From: Henckelia pumila
Taxonomy: Eukaryota > Streptophyta > Magnoliopsida > Lamiales > Gesneriaceae
Assembly (NCBI RefSeq): GCF_033568475.1
Contig: NC_133122.1
Location: 185,585,449-185,649,448 of the forward strand
Length of the DNA: 64,000 nt
Reading direction: 5' to 3'
The translations under genes were made by a program, and so were the position numbers. Below the pieces are notes generated by a model. That model was not told the DNA's origin. It was given only the letters and a program-made list of their open reading frames with translations, and made no database searches. Of this stretch, positions 35,802-47,744 are shown piece by piece (positions within the stretch are counted from its first letter, which is position 1; the number at the start of each line of letters is the position of its first letter).

Positions 35802-37213
35802 TTTAGTGACCCAACCTGGAATAACTAACTAATCAAAGCTTTAAGCACGCAACTAACTTAAAACACGATAACTCAAAGATAACAACGGAAACTGAATGTA
35901 TACAAATTAAATGCTACCGGCAGAACAACCGGTTTTCCCAAATAATAACAATGTATAGAACCCCATCGAAAAAATATTACTAAAAAATCCAATAAAAGGT
36001 AACCTGCTCTAGAACAACCACGAAACCACTGCAGCTCACCGACCGCTACCATCTGGTCCATCCAATCTAAGCCCAGCACCATAGAATAGGGTGTCCAATA
36101 CAAAACACGATGGACGTGAGCATAAAATGCTCAGTACAAAAGTACGAATATACATATACCATGCATTCACATGCAACATGAAGGGTACCGGATAACCTAT
36201 CCAAAAGACTGCTCAGTCAAGGCGCCATGATATGTAGCACGTTGGGCCGTCGCATCAGGAGGTGGCTCCCATACCATAAGATGTTGATATAATTGGATCC
36301 AATTCCATGGAAATTCATCCATTAAAATAAAAGGTTGAGCGACCCCTACTACAAGCTATGCAAATCAAGGCATAAAGCTCAACGTGTCCATGCATGCCGC
36401 ATAATATGAATGCACAATAAATAATGCCATAGAAAACATGCAAACATAATACATGAATATTCAACCTAGTATCTCGCATAATACGTCTGTATCTTAATCT
36501 CAGTAATATGAGGAACCCGAAAAATCTTGCTCTTTAGTCCAAGCCTATAAACACATAGACACTATATCACTTATAGTGCTCTAAAAGCCTTAACTAATAT
36601 ATTACATACTCCCTAATCTCTATAGGTTATACTTGCATTCGTAGTCACCCCGCAGATGGCGACTGCCTCAAAACCTAGGCACAGCTCCGCTGTTATCCCT
36701 GAAGAGCTCCGCCACTCCCGGCCTTCCAGTATGACGCCTAGAAACCCCTAAAAGACCAAAAAGACTAGCTAAAAATGAGTGAGGAAAGTTTGGAATGTGT
36801 AAATGGAAATGAACTCGGCACCCCTATATATAGACAGCGATCGGAACCTCCGATCGCATCCCACTTTTCCAAATTCTAGAGGCTGCCTACCAAAAGTAGA
36901 TCGGAGCTTCCGATCTCTTTGACGTCGCTACTTATGCATTATCTCCGACAACTGGAAAATTGGGATGTTTGGAGCTTGCGATCTCACTTCGGAGCTTCCT
37001 AACCCAAACTCTGGCTCCGATCACTTCGGAGCTTCTGAACTCTATTCGGAACTTCCGATCCGTCCGAAGCTCAAAGCCCTACCTGATCATTCTTGATCAT
37101 TCTGTATCCATCCCTCAACTCATATAACCCATTTAAGGACCCTTTAATCATGTTTTAGCCAATTAAACATAATTAGGCGCTTGATTAACTAAATTCAGAA
37201 ACAGGTTACTACA
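35802..37213 (-). repeat. 5' LTR of the Tekay-type element
   Basis: Starts tttagtgacccaacc (the expected TG has become TT) and ends aggttactaca. Compared with the 3' LTR it has an extra ~55 bases near 35903-35960 and lacks part of the palindrome array. A decayed Met-tRNA primer site (gctctgatacaaa) lies at 35785-35797. Confidence 0.88.
36824..36833 (-). promoter_or_regulatory. TATA box in the 5' LTR
   Basis: Minus-strand ctatatatag in the same context as the 3' LTR copy; this LTR would drive the element's transcript. Confidence 0.6.
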
Positions 37214-38147
37214 TTAATACTCCTATGTCACCCTTTATTCCTCCTCGAAAGGATTCAGTATAAAATACTTTGACTATTACAACACTTGAAACTGCCTACT
37301 CCAAGACTAGGACTTACACACAATCGCATATCCCAAAACTCTTAGACTCAAGAACTTAGCCCTCGACTCATTCTTGTTACAACAAAGTTTGCAGTACCTC
37401 AACTGATGAATACAGCTACAACGCTTGTATTGCAACTCAACACTTAAGCACAATTTGATCCTACTGATCTGATATATTGATATGACTGCTTGTGTTCTTC
37501 GGCTCTTGATTTCTTCTTAGAAGCTGAACTTTGAGTTCCTCGATTTGAATGTCTGTGGGAAAACTGAAAGTATTCTGTTTACCTTTGATAACTTGAATAT
37601 ATGCGCGAGTATTTCTCTAAGGATCCAGATGATCTTCAAGAGCCCCTGAATGTGTATTTATAATTGGAGGGCAATGGCTCTTTCAAATTCAAATTGAAGC
37701 CATTAACTTGTCTTTTCCTCGTACATTCTTTGATGTGATAGTACACGGTGGGTGCTCTACTTTTGCGGCGCCAGGTCTGTACTGTTGATCTTATCCACAG
37801 GATTTAAACTAAAGTAGCATTTGTTGTTTGTGATTAGGCAATCTCTTGGACAGTTTCAATCGAGCATTTGCTTAGCTTTTATATTTCAGTTTGGCTTGAC
37901 TGAAGCATTTTAGTTTGTTGGAGAAGTTTAGCTTAAGGGAAACTGATTCAGTTTAGCTCACTAAACTGAATGCAGTTTACTTCATATCTTCGGTTGAGCT
38001 TTTTGGTCAACGGTCAACTCAATTGATGTCTTCAGTTTAGCTCGCCCAGTCTATGTCTTTGCTTCGCTTTACTTTGATGCTAGGAAAGATCAGTTGATCT
38101 ATGAATTTAGCTTAGTTTTGCCAATTTTCAAAACATCATATGTTCCA
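37214..38147 (-). repeat. Second half of the copia 3' LTR
   Basis: Resumes the copia LTR after the Tekay insertion (ttaatactcctatgtcaccc..., matching 40848 onward) and ends tgttcca, next to a purine-rich tract on the minus strand. Confidence 0.85.
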
Positions 38148-38593
38148 AAAATCTCCCTCTTTTTGGTATTGACAAAACTCTTTGGCAGTTTCTCTTTCTG
38201 ATATCAAGAATCTTCAGTGCTCGACTGCTCTTTTGTCTGTGCCTTTAGCTACTTTATTTTGATTATGGAATTCCCCCTTAATTAATTATATCCTTCAGTT
38301 GAGATATCCGAATTTGATGAGATCAGTTGATCTCTTCGACTGACATTGCTTGTTGGGATATGATCTACTCAATATGCTTTATCAGTTGACAACTGCAACA
38401 CTTCATCATTCCCTTTTAAGTAATGATTTCGCAGCAGGACTAGTGTTGGGAATCGTGTTGTATTTTCATATTCTCATGAGTACCTGAAATGTTTATGGGA
38501 AAATGTGAGCGCGTGAGTGACTCTTTGTATTCTCAACTATGTCTATAAAAAAGAATCTCAAATATTCTTGGTTCAACTACAATATTAGCAACA

Positions 38594-38743
38594 ATGGAGA
38601 CTATCATAGTGATACAAAAGAATTATGAAAGTGAGGTCTCTGTGAAGATGGAATCTGTGAAAACTAAGGTGAAAATGCTGCAATCGGTTCGTGCTCCTCT
38701 TCCGCAAGTTGAAGACTGGCGCCTGGAAAAATACAAACAATGA
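38594..38743 (+). other. Short plus-strand ORF antisense to the copia element
   Basis: A 49-residue frame (METIIVIQKNYESEVSVKME...VRAPLPQVEDWRLEKYKQ) lies on the strand opposite to the copia element. A TATA-like tctataaaaaag sits about 50 bases upstream (38541-38552) and an aataaaat lies about 200 bases downstream (38944-38951). This has the outline of a tiny gene or captured gene fragment. I do not recognise the peptide, and it may be chance. Confidence 0.3.
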
Positions 38744-39335
38744 CTTGGTACTTCCTAGTCAGAAGATGTCTTCAACTCTGAAGGTGTATTCCTCCTGATG
38801 CTCCTAAAAGAGCTTCATATGCTGAACAAGATTACTGCCACTCCAGAATTTTAGAGGGCCTCTGTTGGTGAGCTGGGCACCTGGATGAGTTTCTGGATGA
38901 TGGCGGTGGAATGGGAAATATGTATTGTAAAACATCATCTATGAATAAAATCTTATTTTCTACTAGCTCTGTTCATTTTATTTCTTTTTATGCAAAAGTT
39001 TAATTACAAACAATCGAATCTAATATTGTATAATCATATCAACAGTTGCAAAACAACTGAATTAATAAGGCTAACTAATGCTTAAAATTTAAAATATAAG
39101 GATGATAAGGTTAGTCTTGAATCAAGATAATTGATTCAGATATTGTCTTCAAGATTTAAACGATCTTCTGCAAAGATTTGCAAAACTGATGTTCTCCCTC
39201 ACTTTAGTTTTCCTCTTAAACTGATTCTCTCTCAATTAGTCAACTTCTGTTAAACTGACTTCTTGAGTTCTTTGCTTCTTGTCACCTGCAAACACAAAAC
39301 AAACTAGACTATGGTACCCAAATCTATGTGGGTCC

Positions 39336-39974
39336 TCAATGGATTAGTCCTTTAGGTATCCGAACTTTGATCAACCGAACTGTTCTATAATTGATTGTAT
39401 CCCATAAAGTTTGTGCTTTGTGTCTCGTGTGCTTGCGAGGTAAATAATGTGAACTGAGTTGTGAGCAATGTATATAATGATCATTGTGTTTTGGTTGATG
39501 TGTTTGTGAATATTCTCGTGATGCAGTGTGTGATTTCATATTTTCTCCATCATGAATCTTTATGTATCCTTTTGGATCAAGCTTTTTGTAGGGTCTATGG
39601 TTGTGTTTCTCCGTCGTCGAGATGTGTTTAGCTTGACTGAAACTCCAGTCTTGCTTTGCACAAGAGCTCTCCGGCACATATCCAGTTCCAAACTTCCAGA
39701 CATTGTTAAAAGAACCAACAGTTTCATCATTCTGTGAAGCTAAACTACTCTGTTCACGCACAAAACTGGGTTTGACAAAGTGAATATACTTTTCTTTGCA
39801 CATATTCAGTTTTGGTAGAGTACTTGTCTCAGTTGGTCTGCAGTCCTTGTCACTAAACTCGAGACCAGCTCTGTCTCCTATTGGTTTTTGTGACTCTTGC
39901 AATTCTGTCAACAAAACTGAGGACTTATTCCAAGTTTGAATCAGCTCAGTCATCCTCAGATTTTTTGATTTCAA
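39336..39974 (-). pseudogene. Ty1/copia gag C-terminal fragment
   Basis: A 212-residue minus-strand frame with text typical of the region between copia Gag and protease: MIQTW-like ELIQTWNKSSVLLTELQES, QKPIGDRAGLEFSDKD, NMCKEKYIHFVKPSF, and an ending RTVRLIKVRIPKGLIH just before a GPT-IWVP-like stretch. No zinc knuckle or protease follows. It identifies the internal region of the 26782-41781 element. Confidence 0.6.
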
Positions 39975-40546
39975 CTGATGAATCTAACTCGTATCTTATC
40001 GTTCTCAGTCTTGAGCTTGGCAATATCTGCCTCTAGACTGATCTTCTCAAACAACATCTCCCAGTCAGGTCAGTTGAACAGTCTGGAAAGTCATTTTTCT
40101 TTGCTTTGACTTCTTCAAATGCTAAGCACAGTCTCTAGTACTCCCATGTCATGCAATGCTTCTATTAAATCCTCTAGTGTAAAGTTATTGGAGTTAAAAT
40201 CAAATACCTGTCGACTCGTGGAAGGTTGTTCTGAGACTTGTTCTCTGATGGATGGTTGATCATCATGAGTCATGAAACATTTTCTTCATTTATACTTGTG
40301 GCTTTTTCTTAGCAGCAGGGTTCTTCAATGAGCTCGATTAATGGACTCTTGCTTTCTTTAGTATTTATCTCTTCATCTCATAGTTAGATCAACTGCTGCT
40401 AGAGATTCTTGGCTGTAGAATATGCCTCAACAGTTTTGGCAGTGCAGTTGTCAACAGTTGTGTACTGGAAGCTCTTAGAAATTTCTCCTAATGTGTCTAT
40501 TTGAGATAAGTTTAGAGATGAGAAGGGACATCGCTCTGATACCACT

Positions 40547-41781
40547 TGTTAGGATCGGTTTCGGGGTGTGTGGAACTGCTTTGATGTCATTTAACAAGGA
40601 ATTGGTTGGGTAAGCTGATTGGCACTGTAGCAGTTGACCCCTTTAATCTTCAAGATTGAGTTTAGTTGAGGTTGGTCAACTGAAATGCTTCTTTCTCGTG
40701 TGTCTAAGTTAATCAACCAACTTGGGTAAGTGCGGAATGAGGCCGACTAACAGATTAGAACTTGTGATCAAATGGATTGGTGAGTGGGTGAGAGATCGAC
40801 TTAAAGTAATATGTGAAAGTGTTTGTTTCTGGGTGTTTGGATATTTTAATACTCTTACGTCACCCTTTCTTCCTCCTCAAAAGGATTTACTCTAGAAGAT
40901 TTTGACTATTGCAACACTTGCAATAGCTCACTCCAATACTAGGACTTACACACAATCGCCTATCTCAGAACTCTTAGACTCAAAAACTCAGCCCTCGACT
41001 GATTCTTGTTACAACGAGGTTTGTAGTACCTCAACTGATCAGTACAACTACAACGCTTGTATTACAACTCAACACTTAAGCGGAATTTGATCCTACTGAT
41101 CTGATATGTTGATATGCTCGCTTGTGTTCTTTGGCTCTTGATTTCTTCTTAGAAGTTGAACTTTGAGTTCCTCGATTTGAATGTCTGTTGGTAAATTGAA
41201 AGTATTCAGTACCTCTGATAACTTGAATATATGCGCGAGTATTTCTCTAAGGAGCCGAATGATCTTCAAGAGCCCCTGAATGTGTATTTATACGTGGCGG
41301 GCAACAACTCTTTCAAATTCAAATTTAAGTCTTTAGCTTGTCTTTTTTTCGTACATTCTCTGACGTGATAGTACACTGTGGGTGCTATACTTTTGCGGCA
41401 TCGGGTATGTACTATCGATCTTATCCATTGGAGTTAAACTGAAGTAGCATTTGCTATTTGTGATTAGGCAATCTCCTGGGCAGTTTCAGTCGAGCATTCG
41501 CTTAGCTTTGATATTTCAGTTTGGCTTGACTGAATCAGTTTAGTTTGCTGGAGCAGTTTAGCTTAAGGGAAACTGATTTAGTTTAGCTCCCTAAACTGAA
41601 TGCAGTTTAATTCATTTCTTCGATTGAGTTTTTTGGTCAATCGAACAGTCAACTCAGTTGATGTCTTCAGTTTAACTGTCCAATCTATGTCTTTGCTTCG
41701 CTTTACTTTGATGTTGGGAAAGATCAGTTGACCTATGAATTTAGCTTAGTTTTGACAATATCCAAAACCGCGTATGTTCCA
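40547..41781 (-). repeat. 5' LTR of the copia-type element
   Basis: Begins tgttaggatcggtttcgg next to the Met-tRNA primer site (40533-40544) and ends cgtatgttcca. Aligns over its length with 26782-27700 plus 37214-38147. Confidence 0.88.
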
Positions 41782-42183
41782 AAAATTATTCCATCGAATT
41801 CATAATACTTTGTACACACATAGGGATGTAATCGAGTCGAATCGGGCTGAGCTCTTGAATGTTTGGACTTGACTCGTTTATAATCGAGCCGAGATCGAGT
41901 TTTAGTTAACGAATATATTCATGGCTCACGAGCTTATTCGAGTTTTTATTGAGCCTAAAAGAACTTAATAAATACAAATATAAATTTAAATATTTATTAA
42001 ATTTATTAAAAATTAAATGTTATATTTAGAAAAAAATATAATATTTTTTAAAATTTGTAATTTTATTCTAATTATATATTTTATATATTTTCCACAAGTA
42101 AAAATGTAAAATCTATAAATCAAATATCAAAACTATTATTTTTTCATCTAAGAGCTGACTTACGAGTTTACTAACGGACCTAT

Positions 42184-43518
42184 TGTTGCGTAATTTTGTT
42201 CCCGCAAGTGCACGGTGTCAAGTTTTATATGATGAATCAAGTATCGTTCGAGAAGTAATATGAAAATATTCAGTCCTTGTAATTAAAATAGTACTAATTT
42301 TATTTAGAAAATCAAAGTTTGAAAAGGTTTGCAAAAAATTTAAATAAGCTGAGGATTTTAAATCACGCACACAAAATTCAGAGATTAATCAATCAGAGAA
42401 AAAATGGTCTAGACGTTTAGATTTCACCTGGTTTCGACAACAATCACTCCTAAATAATTCATTTTCATGAATTGCTTTCAATTAATAACCAAGAACACTC
42501 AAGTTTATTATTCCCTCTCCCGAGTGCCGAATAAAATATATCAACTACAGTTCAATTCTAATATCCCTATTAAGAATCTACTTGCAGTGATCTATGTAAA
42601 ACAATGTTCTTTTCTAAGTTCCGTTAAAATTATATACTTTCTCGAGCTATATAAATAATTAACAGTGTAATTTCTATTGGTCCTATTCAAAATCCCCTCT
42701 GTCGAGTGCCAGATTTCAAATAAATATTACAATTCAATTAGTGATCAAGTAATTGAAGAGACATTCAATTCTAGAAACACAATTAATCTAGAGAAACTCA
42801 ATTCAATAAAATCACAAATTCATGAAAGTGTCTACACCAGGTTCCATCCGACCTCTAGACTCTAAAAGTTTAGTTCATAATCGAATTTAAATAAACACAA
42901 ACATGTTTATAAATCTCAACATCAATTCAATAAATATAAAATTCAAAGTAAGAAAACAAATCCGTGTCGGTCTTCTGTGTCCAGTTGATCGACATCCGTC
43001 TTTGTTGATTGATGTTCTTCTCTTCAAAATTACTTTCAAGCTCTCCAAATTATGTTCTGATGTGTGTGGCGGCTGATGATAATTTTTTCTATCAGACAAA
43101 TTCCTTTTATATGGCCTCAAAGTCGTCCAAAAAAAATTCCACGAAAATACCCAAGTTTCCTTCCATAATAAAATTCTCGACTTCAGATTTTTCGTCGCGC
43201 GGGAGCGCAGTCAAGGTAGCGCGGGCGCGCGCAGCATGATCGCATAATCAACCTTCACAAAATCCTTCGCAGCGCGGGTGCGATACTTGACAGGCGTGGG
43301 CGCGCGGCCTATTCGCATAATTAGAATTTTTCTCACTTCTTCAAGTCTTGAGTTCCTTTCTTTTTTCATCATTTTTGGCTTATTTTCACCGGAACTAATC
43401 AAATTCCATTATTTTCTGCAAACACAAAAACAACAACAAATCATGCAATATCTCCCAAATAATTCACAAAAGTCAAGTAATATCATAAACAAATTAAGTG
43501 CACGAAATGCACTTATCA
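42184..43518 (-). repeat. 3' LTR of element A1
   Basis: Begins tgttgcgtaattttgt and ends aagtgcacgaaatgcacttatca. TATA-like tttatatggcc near 43105; GC-rich motif array at 43196-43312 on its U3 side. It lacks a few bases of the 'tcccacgtgg' stretch present in the 5' LTR. Confidence 0.9.
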
Positions 43519-45241
43519 AATACCCCCAAACTTGAACTTTTGTTCGTCCCAAACAAAACTAACACAAAACAAACTCCAAAACAATGCAAGCAACAAGAAT
43601 CATCAAAAAGTACTATAGATCAATGGCCTCAGCGTTGATTTCACAAATTCAACAACAATCATGACACACCCACCAACATTTTGAAAACAAGTTTTTAATC
43701 CAAACTAGCTCAACCGTCTAAACTCATAAACTCCGCAACCCACGTTTCAAAATACTCTTGCCCACATTCAATTCAAATATCCATAGTTCATGAGGACTTT
43801 TCAAGGCATCACAGGTTCAAACTTGAAATTGAATCAAAAATTTCATAACATTTTCATGCAAAGAATAACAGTGTGTGCCTGTTTTGATCAAAAATTCATA
43901 CTCATTAAATGCATCAATCAACAGTCCATATGTTAGACTCTCGCAACCCCTCTCCACTAGTATATTGGGCGACTGTGACACGGTCAATATGACTTAATCG
44001 GCTTGTAATGTAAGGCCTGACTCATGGCTACAAACAAAGGAATAAAAATTCAAAAGTGGGAGTAAATGATGCTCTATGTTTAATTTTCTCTCCTTTTCAT
44101 TCACACTTCTCACTTTTTCTTCACCTCATTGACTTTTTCATTCTTTCTTTTTCCACAACATTTTTTTTTATTTTCTCAACTTTTTCAATCCCTTTTTCAT
44201 CATTTTTTTTTCTTTTCACTACTACCTTTTATTTCTTTTCAGCTCTTCCATCACACCATTCCATATTCACAAATATAAACTAGGAGCATAAAAAAATAAT
44301 CTAACATTCAAATTACTCTCTTAAAGATAGGAAATAGTGTTTAGGCTATTCATAGATAGTAAATATATGACCTTGAAACAATGCCGAATGAGATTTTATC
44401 ACACGTTTACACGTATGCCATTCGATTTTTCACTAAGGCTCAAACAAGGTACTAGGAACAACATGCATCAATAGGTAGCTCGAAAGGCACAAACGATTTT
44501 TCAAAAAAATTGCCTAAATCATTCCTAATCACAGTTATGCCCGTATTTTGACTCAAGAGGTGTTCGAACTAGTTCTAGACTAATATCAATCCACAATTAA
44601 ATCATAAAAATTTTCATCAGTGCAGAAATAACAATCATCAGCAGTAAACGATGATTTTCCAACAAATTTCAGATTTTTGTACCTCATGTAATCATATAAG
44701 TGTAGGCTCAAATAGGCTACTAAGGATAAAATTCAAAGAAAATTAGGCCCAAAGAACAAGAATGCCTCAATCATTTCTATGTCTGTATGTTTCTAGCTCA
44801 GGCTCAAGCATTCATCACAGAGTATATATGAATCCATTCATCCAATTGGTTTCACTAGTTCAAAAATTTGTCAGACAAATGGACATCATGGATTTCAGTT
44901 TTAGCACAAAAAATTTACCATCATTGGCCATTTTTTTCACTTCCTTCATGATTTCTTGAGACTTAGCAAACACCAGCATTTCTCATTCACACAAGTTTCA
45001 TTTTCAGATAAAATATAAGCCAACCACAACACCAATCTTTTTCAAAAACAACAAAACTTCCTAAAAGCCCAAAAAATCACAAAACTAAAAACAAGCAAAA
45101 TAAAAACAGAAAAAATTTCACCAATTTTCACCAAATATTGGACACCCCCCCCCCCCCCAAAAAAAAAAAAACTTGGTACAATCATTGTCCTCAATGATAT
45201 AACAAGACAGAGTAAAGGACATGTACCGCACACGATGACCG
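43519..45241 (-). other. 3' non-coding region of element A1
   Basis: Contains the polypurine tract beside the LTR, a conserved block (43939-44040, tcgcaacccctctccactag...) shared with 59560-59660, a long pyrimidine-rich stretch (44088-44250), and a C15-A13 homopolymer pair (45146-45172). No coding sequence is seen. Confidence 0.55.
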
Positions 45242-45647
45242 TTAGTGGTCGCCACCATCCTCATCATCAAAAGGAAGGGGCTGCTCAGTAGGACCATGTG
45301 TGGGCTGCCACTGTGGTGGTGGAGGGAATGGATATGAAGAACTCGCAGCTCCCAAAAACTGATGAGCCAGTGCCGATGTAAAATCCATCATGTAGTGCAT
45401 AATGGCTCTGGACTCCTGCTGAAATGTTAGTTGCTGACGCATTGCCTCCTCTAAAGAAGTAACTAGAACAGTCAATGTAGGAGGAACAGCAGGACGGGGT
45501 GCTGCTTCTTGTCGAGCAGCTGCTCGAGCATTGAAATCGGTGCTTTTCATATGTAGGTGCAGCCTTTTCATCCCAAAATCGGTGCTCATCATATGTAGGT
45601 GCAGAAGAAGATGAAGCTCCAAGCTTTTGTTTCCTCATTGGCGCCAT
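45242..45647 (-). pseudogene. Internally deleted 'putative plant transposon protein' ORF, element A1
   Basis: Starts MAPMRKQKLGASSSSAPTYD at 45647 and soon shifts into the C-terminal part seen at 45622-45242: AAARQEAAPRPAVPPTLTVL, SLEEAMRQQLTFQQESRAIM, DFTSALAHQFLGAASSSYPF, ending PFDDEDGGDH. The large middle domain present in element A3 is missing. Two imperfect copies of a ~50-base segment (APTYDEHRFWDEKA / APTYEKHRF) lie at the junction. In Athila elements this is the position of the extra ORF sometimes called env-like. Confidence 0.65.
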
Positions 45648-46189
45648 TTCTCAAACACTTTGCAAGAACAATTGCAAAAGAAAAATTTCTCAACACCACC
45701 TCCACACAAACTCCCCCCAAACTTCAAATTCAATCACAACAACGATAATCCACAAATGCCAAGTACAAGCCACACTCCACAATTTGCAATCAAAATAAAA
45801 CCTCAACCATAACTCACGTTCAACCCCAACAATTACAACTTCCGTTCAATCAAAACCAACCAAGAATTGGAAACGCGCCACAAAGAGAACATACACGGGA
45901 TATGAGATTAACCACGCAAGCACTTCACTCTTGTAGTTAACAAAAATCTGAGCGCCCCTGTTAACTTGAGAAATCGGTCGGGAGTAAATTGGAAAAAAAG
46001 AAGAGAATAGGTAGTGTTGAGAGGGATATGGGAGGGAAGAAGTGTAGATATAGGAGAAAGTAAGAAACTTGAGGGAGAAGTAGACGATGATCGTAAGGTT
46101 TAAGAATGGAGGATTAGAGATTTAGAAATTTAGGGAAAAGATTTTGAGCAAAATTGGGAAGGGCCGATCTATTTCAAACGTTTAAATCA

Positions 46190-46381
46190 CGTCGCGCGGG
46201 CGCATTAGGTGGCAGGGGCAGGCGCGCAACATGATCGCATTCCCGATTTATTTTGTAACAGACATCGCGCGGGCGGGCTAGATGGGTAGGGCGGGCGCGC
46301 GTCAGGTTCGCATATAATATTAAACACACTCCAGGAGTCGCGTGGGCGCGCATATAAGACGGGGCGGGCGCGCTGCAGTAT
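46190..46381 (-). repeat. GC-motif array in the spacer of element A1
   Basis: Pairs such as gtcgcgcgggcgc ... ggcaggggcaggcgcgc, atcgcgcgggcgggc ... agggcgggcgcgc and gtcgcgtgggcgcgc ... ggggcgggcgcgc, spaced about 70 bases and each followed by a 'ttcgca/tcgcat' word. Confidence 0.75.
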
Positions 46382-47744
46382 TGACCGGCTAAATCGGTTT
46401 GATAAAAATCTACTAGCAAGCGCACCAGGTCAAGTAATAGTAAAATGGACAGAGAGTCCAAGTATCGATCCCACAGGGACTGCAGTCAATTCTCAAGAAT
46501 TAATTATTTAGCTTAATCTAGACAAAATCATAAAAAGCAATTTGATTTAAATAAAATAAGAATTTATAAATAAAAATTGCTTAAGAAATAAGAATTAAAA
46601 TAACTGAAGATAAAAATAATTAAAACGAGACAACCAAGACACACGTAGGTACCAAACAAATCATGTAACATGTAGTTGATTCAGGACTCAGATTTAATCT
46701 TAGATCACGGGAATTCTCCTATCTTGTTCAAAGGTCTATTTCTAGAACAATCAAACCTATTCAAATATTGACGGATTAATCTTTCGTAATTATAATCAAA
46801 TTTGAATGCATTAAATATTTGTGAAAATTCAGTTTACACCCAAACCGCACACTGAAACCAAATTCTATTTCTAGTCGGTTTTACAATATGTTAATTATCA
46901 GAGTGATCAAAATCAATATATCCTCTGTCGACTTGGAATCGATTAACATGCAAGCAAACAGTTGATCAGACTATTCACAAGACAAATATAAATCTGACAA
47001 TCAATAAAATAAAATCAACTTTGAAAAATCCCAAACAAACATCCAAGTTTTCTACATGAATTTGTTCGGCCCAATCACGCAGTCTTGGTTGAAAATAAAC
47101 TACTCAATAATTGAAAACAATAATTCAAAAATAAAAAGAAGAAGAAAATAAAATAAAATAGAAATCTTCTCTCCCAAGCCTTGTAGCCGCCTCCTCTGTG
47201 TTGTTTGCGTTCTGGAACTTCCGAACCCTCAAAAATATGTTATATCTTATATATATATGGTCCGGAACGCCTACTAATTAATATCCTTTCAAAACAAGAA
47301 CTTTTCGGAACAAATCTGACGCCGGAACACGCGCGCGCGCCTGGAGAAGCCTCGCGCGCGCGCAGAACAAAAAAACAGAGTCTGAACAAGCAACTCGCGC
47401 GCGCAGTACAAAATTTCTGCAGCAAGCGACGATTTTGAAAAATTCATATCTCAAGATCTAGCCATCGGATCAAGCTAAAATTTGGACAGCAGCTTCAAAA
47501 CATCTTGAACTTTATTCTGAATGGTGGAGTTTGTATTTGGATCTTTCTAAAATTAAATTTGATTTTTTGAACAAAGCTGCTCCGTAATTCACTCTTCAAC
47601 AATTTATTTTCCTACAAAATTAACCCGAGGAGTGAAATACACACACATGCACTAAAACACATAAAAATACATAAAAACAATATGAATGCACACAAAATAG
47701 ATAAAAATCTATCACAAAATAATGCACACAAAATGCACTTATCA
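46382..47744 (-). repeat. 3' LTR of element A2
   Basis: Begins tgaccggctaaatcgg and ends aaaatgcacttatca. TATA-like tatatatatgg near 47247-47261; alternating CG runs (47329-47362 and 47395-47405) lie upstream of it in element sense. Confidence 0.92.

Larger units (their letters stand above)
27701..37213 (-). mobile_element. Complete but inactive Tekay-type Ty3/gypsy element
   Basis: Minus orientation. 3' LTR 27701-29082, 5' LTR 35802-37213, flanked by the 5-bp duplication ttaat (27696-27700 and 37214-37218). It is inserted in the left LTR of the copia element; the sequence resumes across it in register with the other copia LTR near 40840-40870. The internal region holds gag, protease, RT, RNase H, integrase and a chromodomain-like remnant in the usual chromovirus order, with many stops and frameshifts. 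The gag carries a later 2.2-kb solo-LTR insertion. The two LTRs have clearly diverged, so this is an old insertion. Confidence 0.93.
26782..41781 (-). mobile_element. Ty1/copia-type element without pol, hosting nested insertions
   Basis: Left LTR: 26782-27700 plus 37214-38147 (split by the Tekay insertion and containing a foldback). Right LTR: 40547-41781. Both begin tgttaggatcgg and end tgttcca on the plus strand. An initiator Met-tRNA primer site (40533-40544) abuts the right LTR and a purine-rich tract (minus strand of 38150-38170) abuts the left one, so the element reads minus. The internal region is only 2.4 kb (38148-40546) and shows a gag C-terminal frame but no protease, integrase or RT motifs: a deletion derivative or non-autonomous form. 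Flanking pentamers are aatat and aaaat, an imperfect target-site duplication. Confidence 0.8.

Noticed and set aside
40533..40544. gctctgatacca resembling a tRNA 3' part (also at 2344)
   Set aside because: These are retrotransposon primer-binding sites beside LTRs; no tRNA cloverleaf surrounds them.
26777..41786. Perfect 5-bp target duplication for the copia element
   Set aside because: The flanking pentamers are aatat and aaaat; one mismatch, so it is only reported as imperfect.
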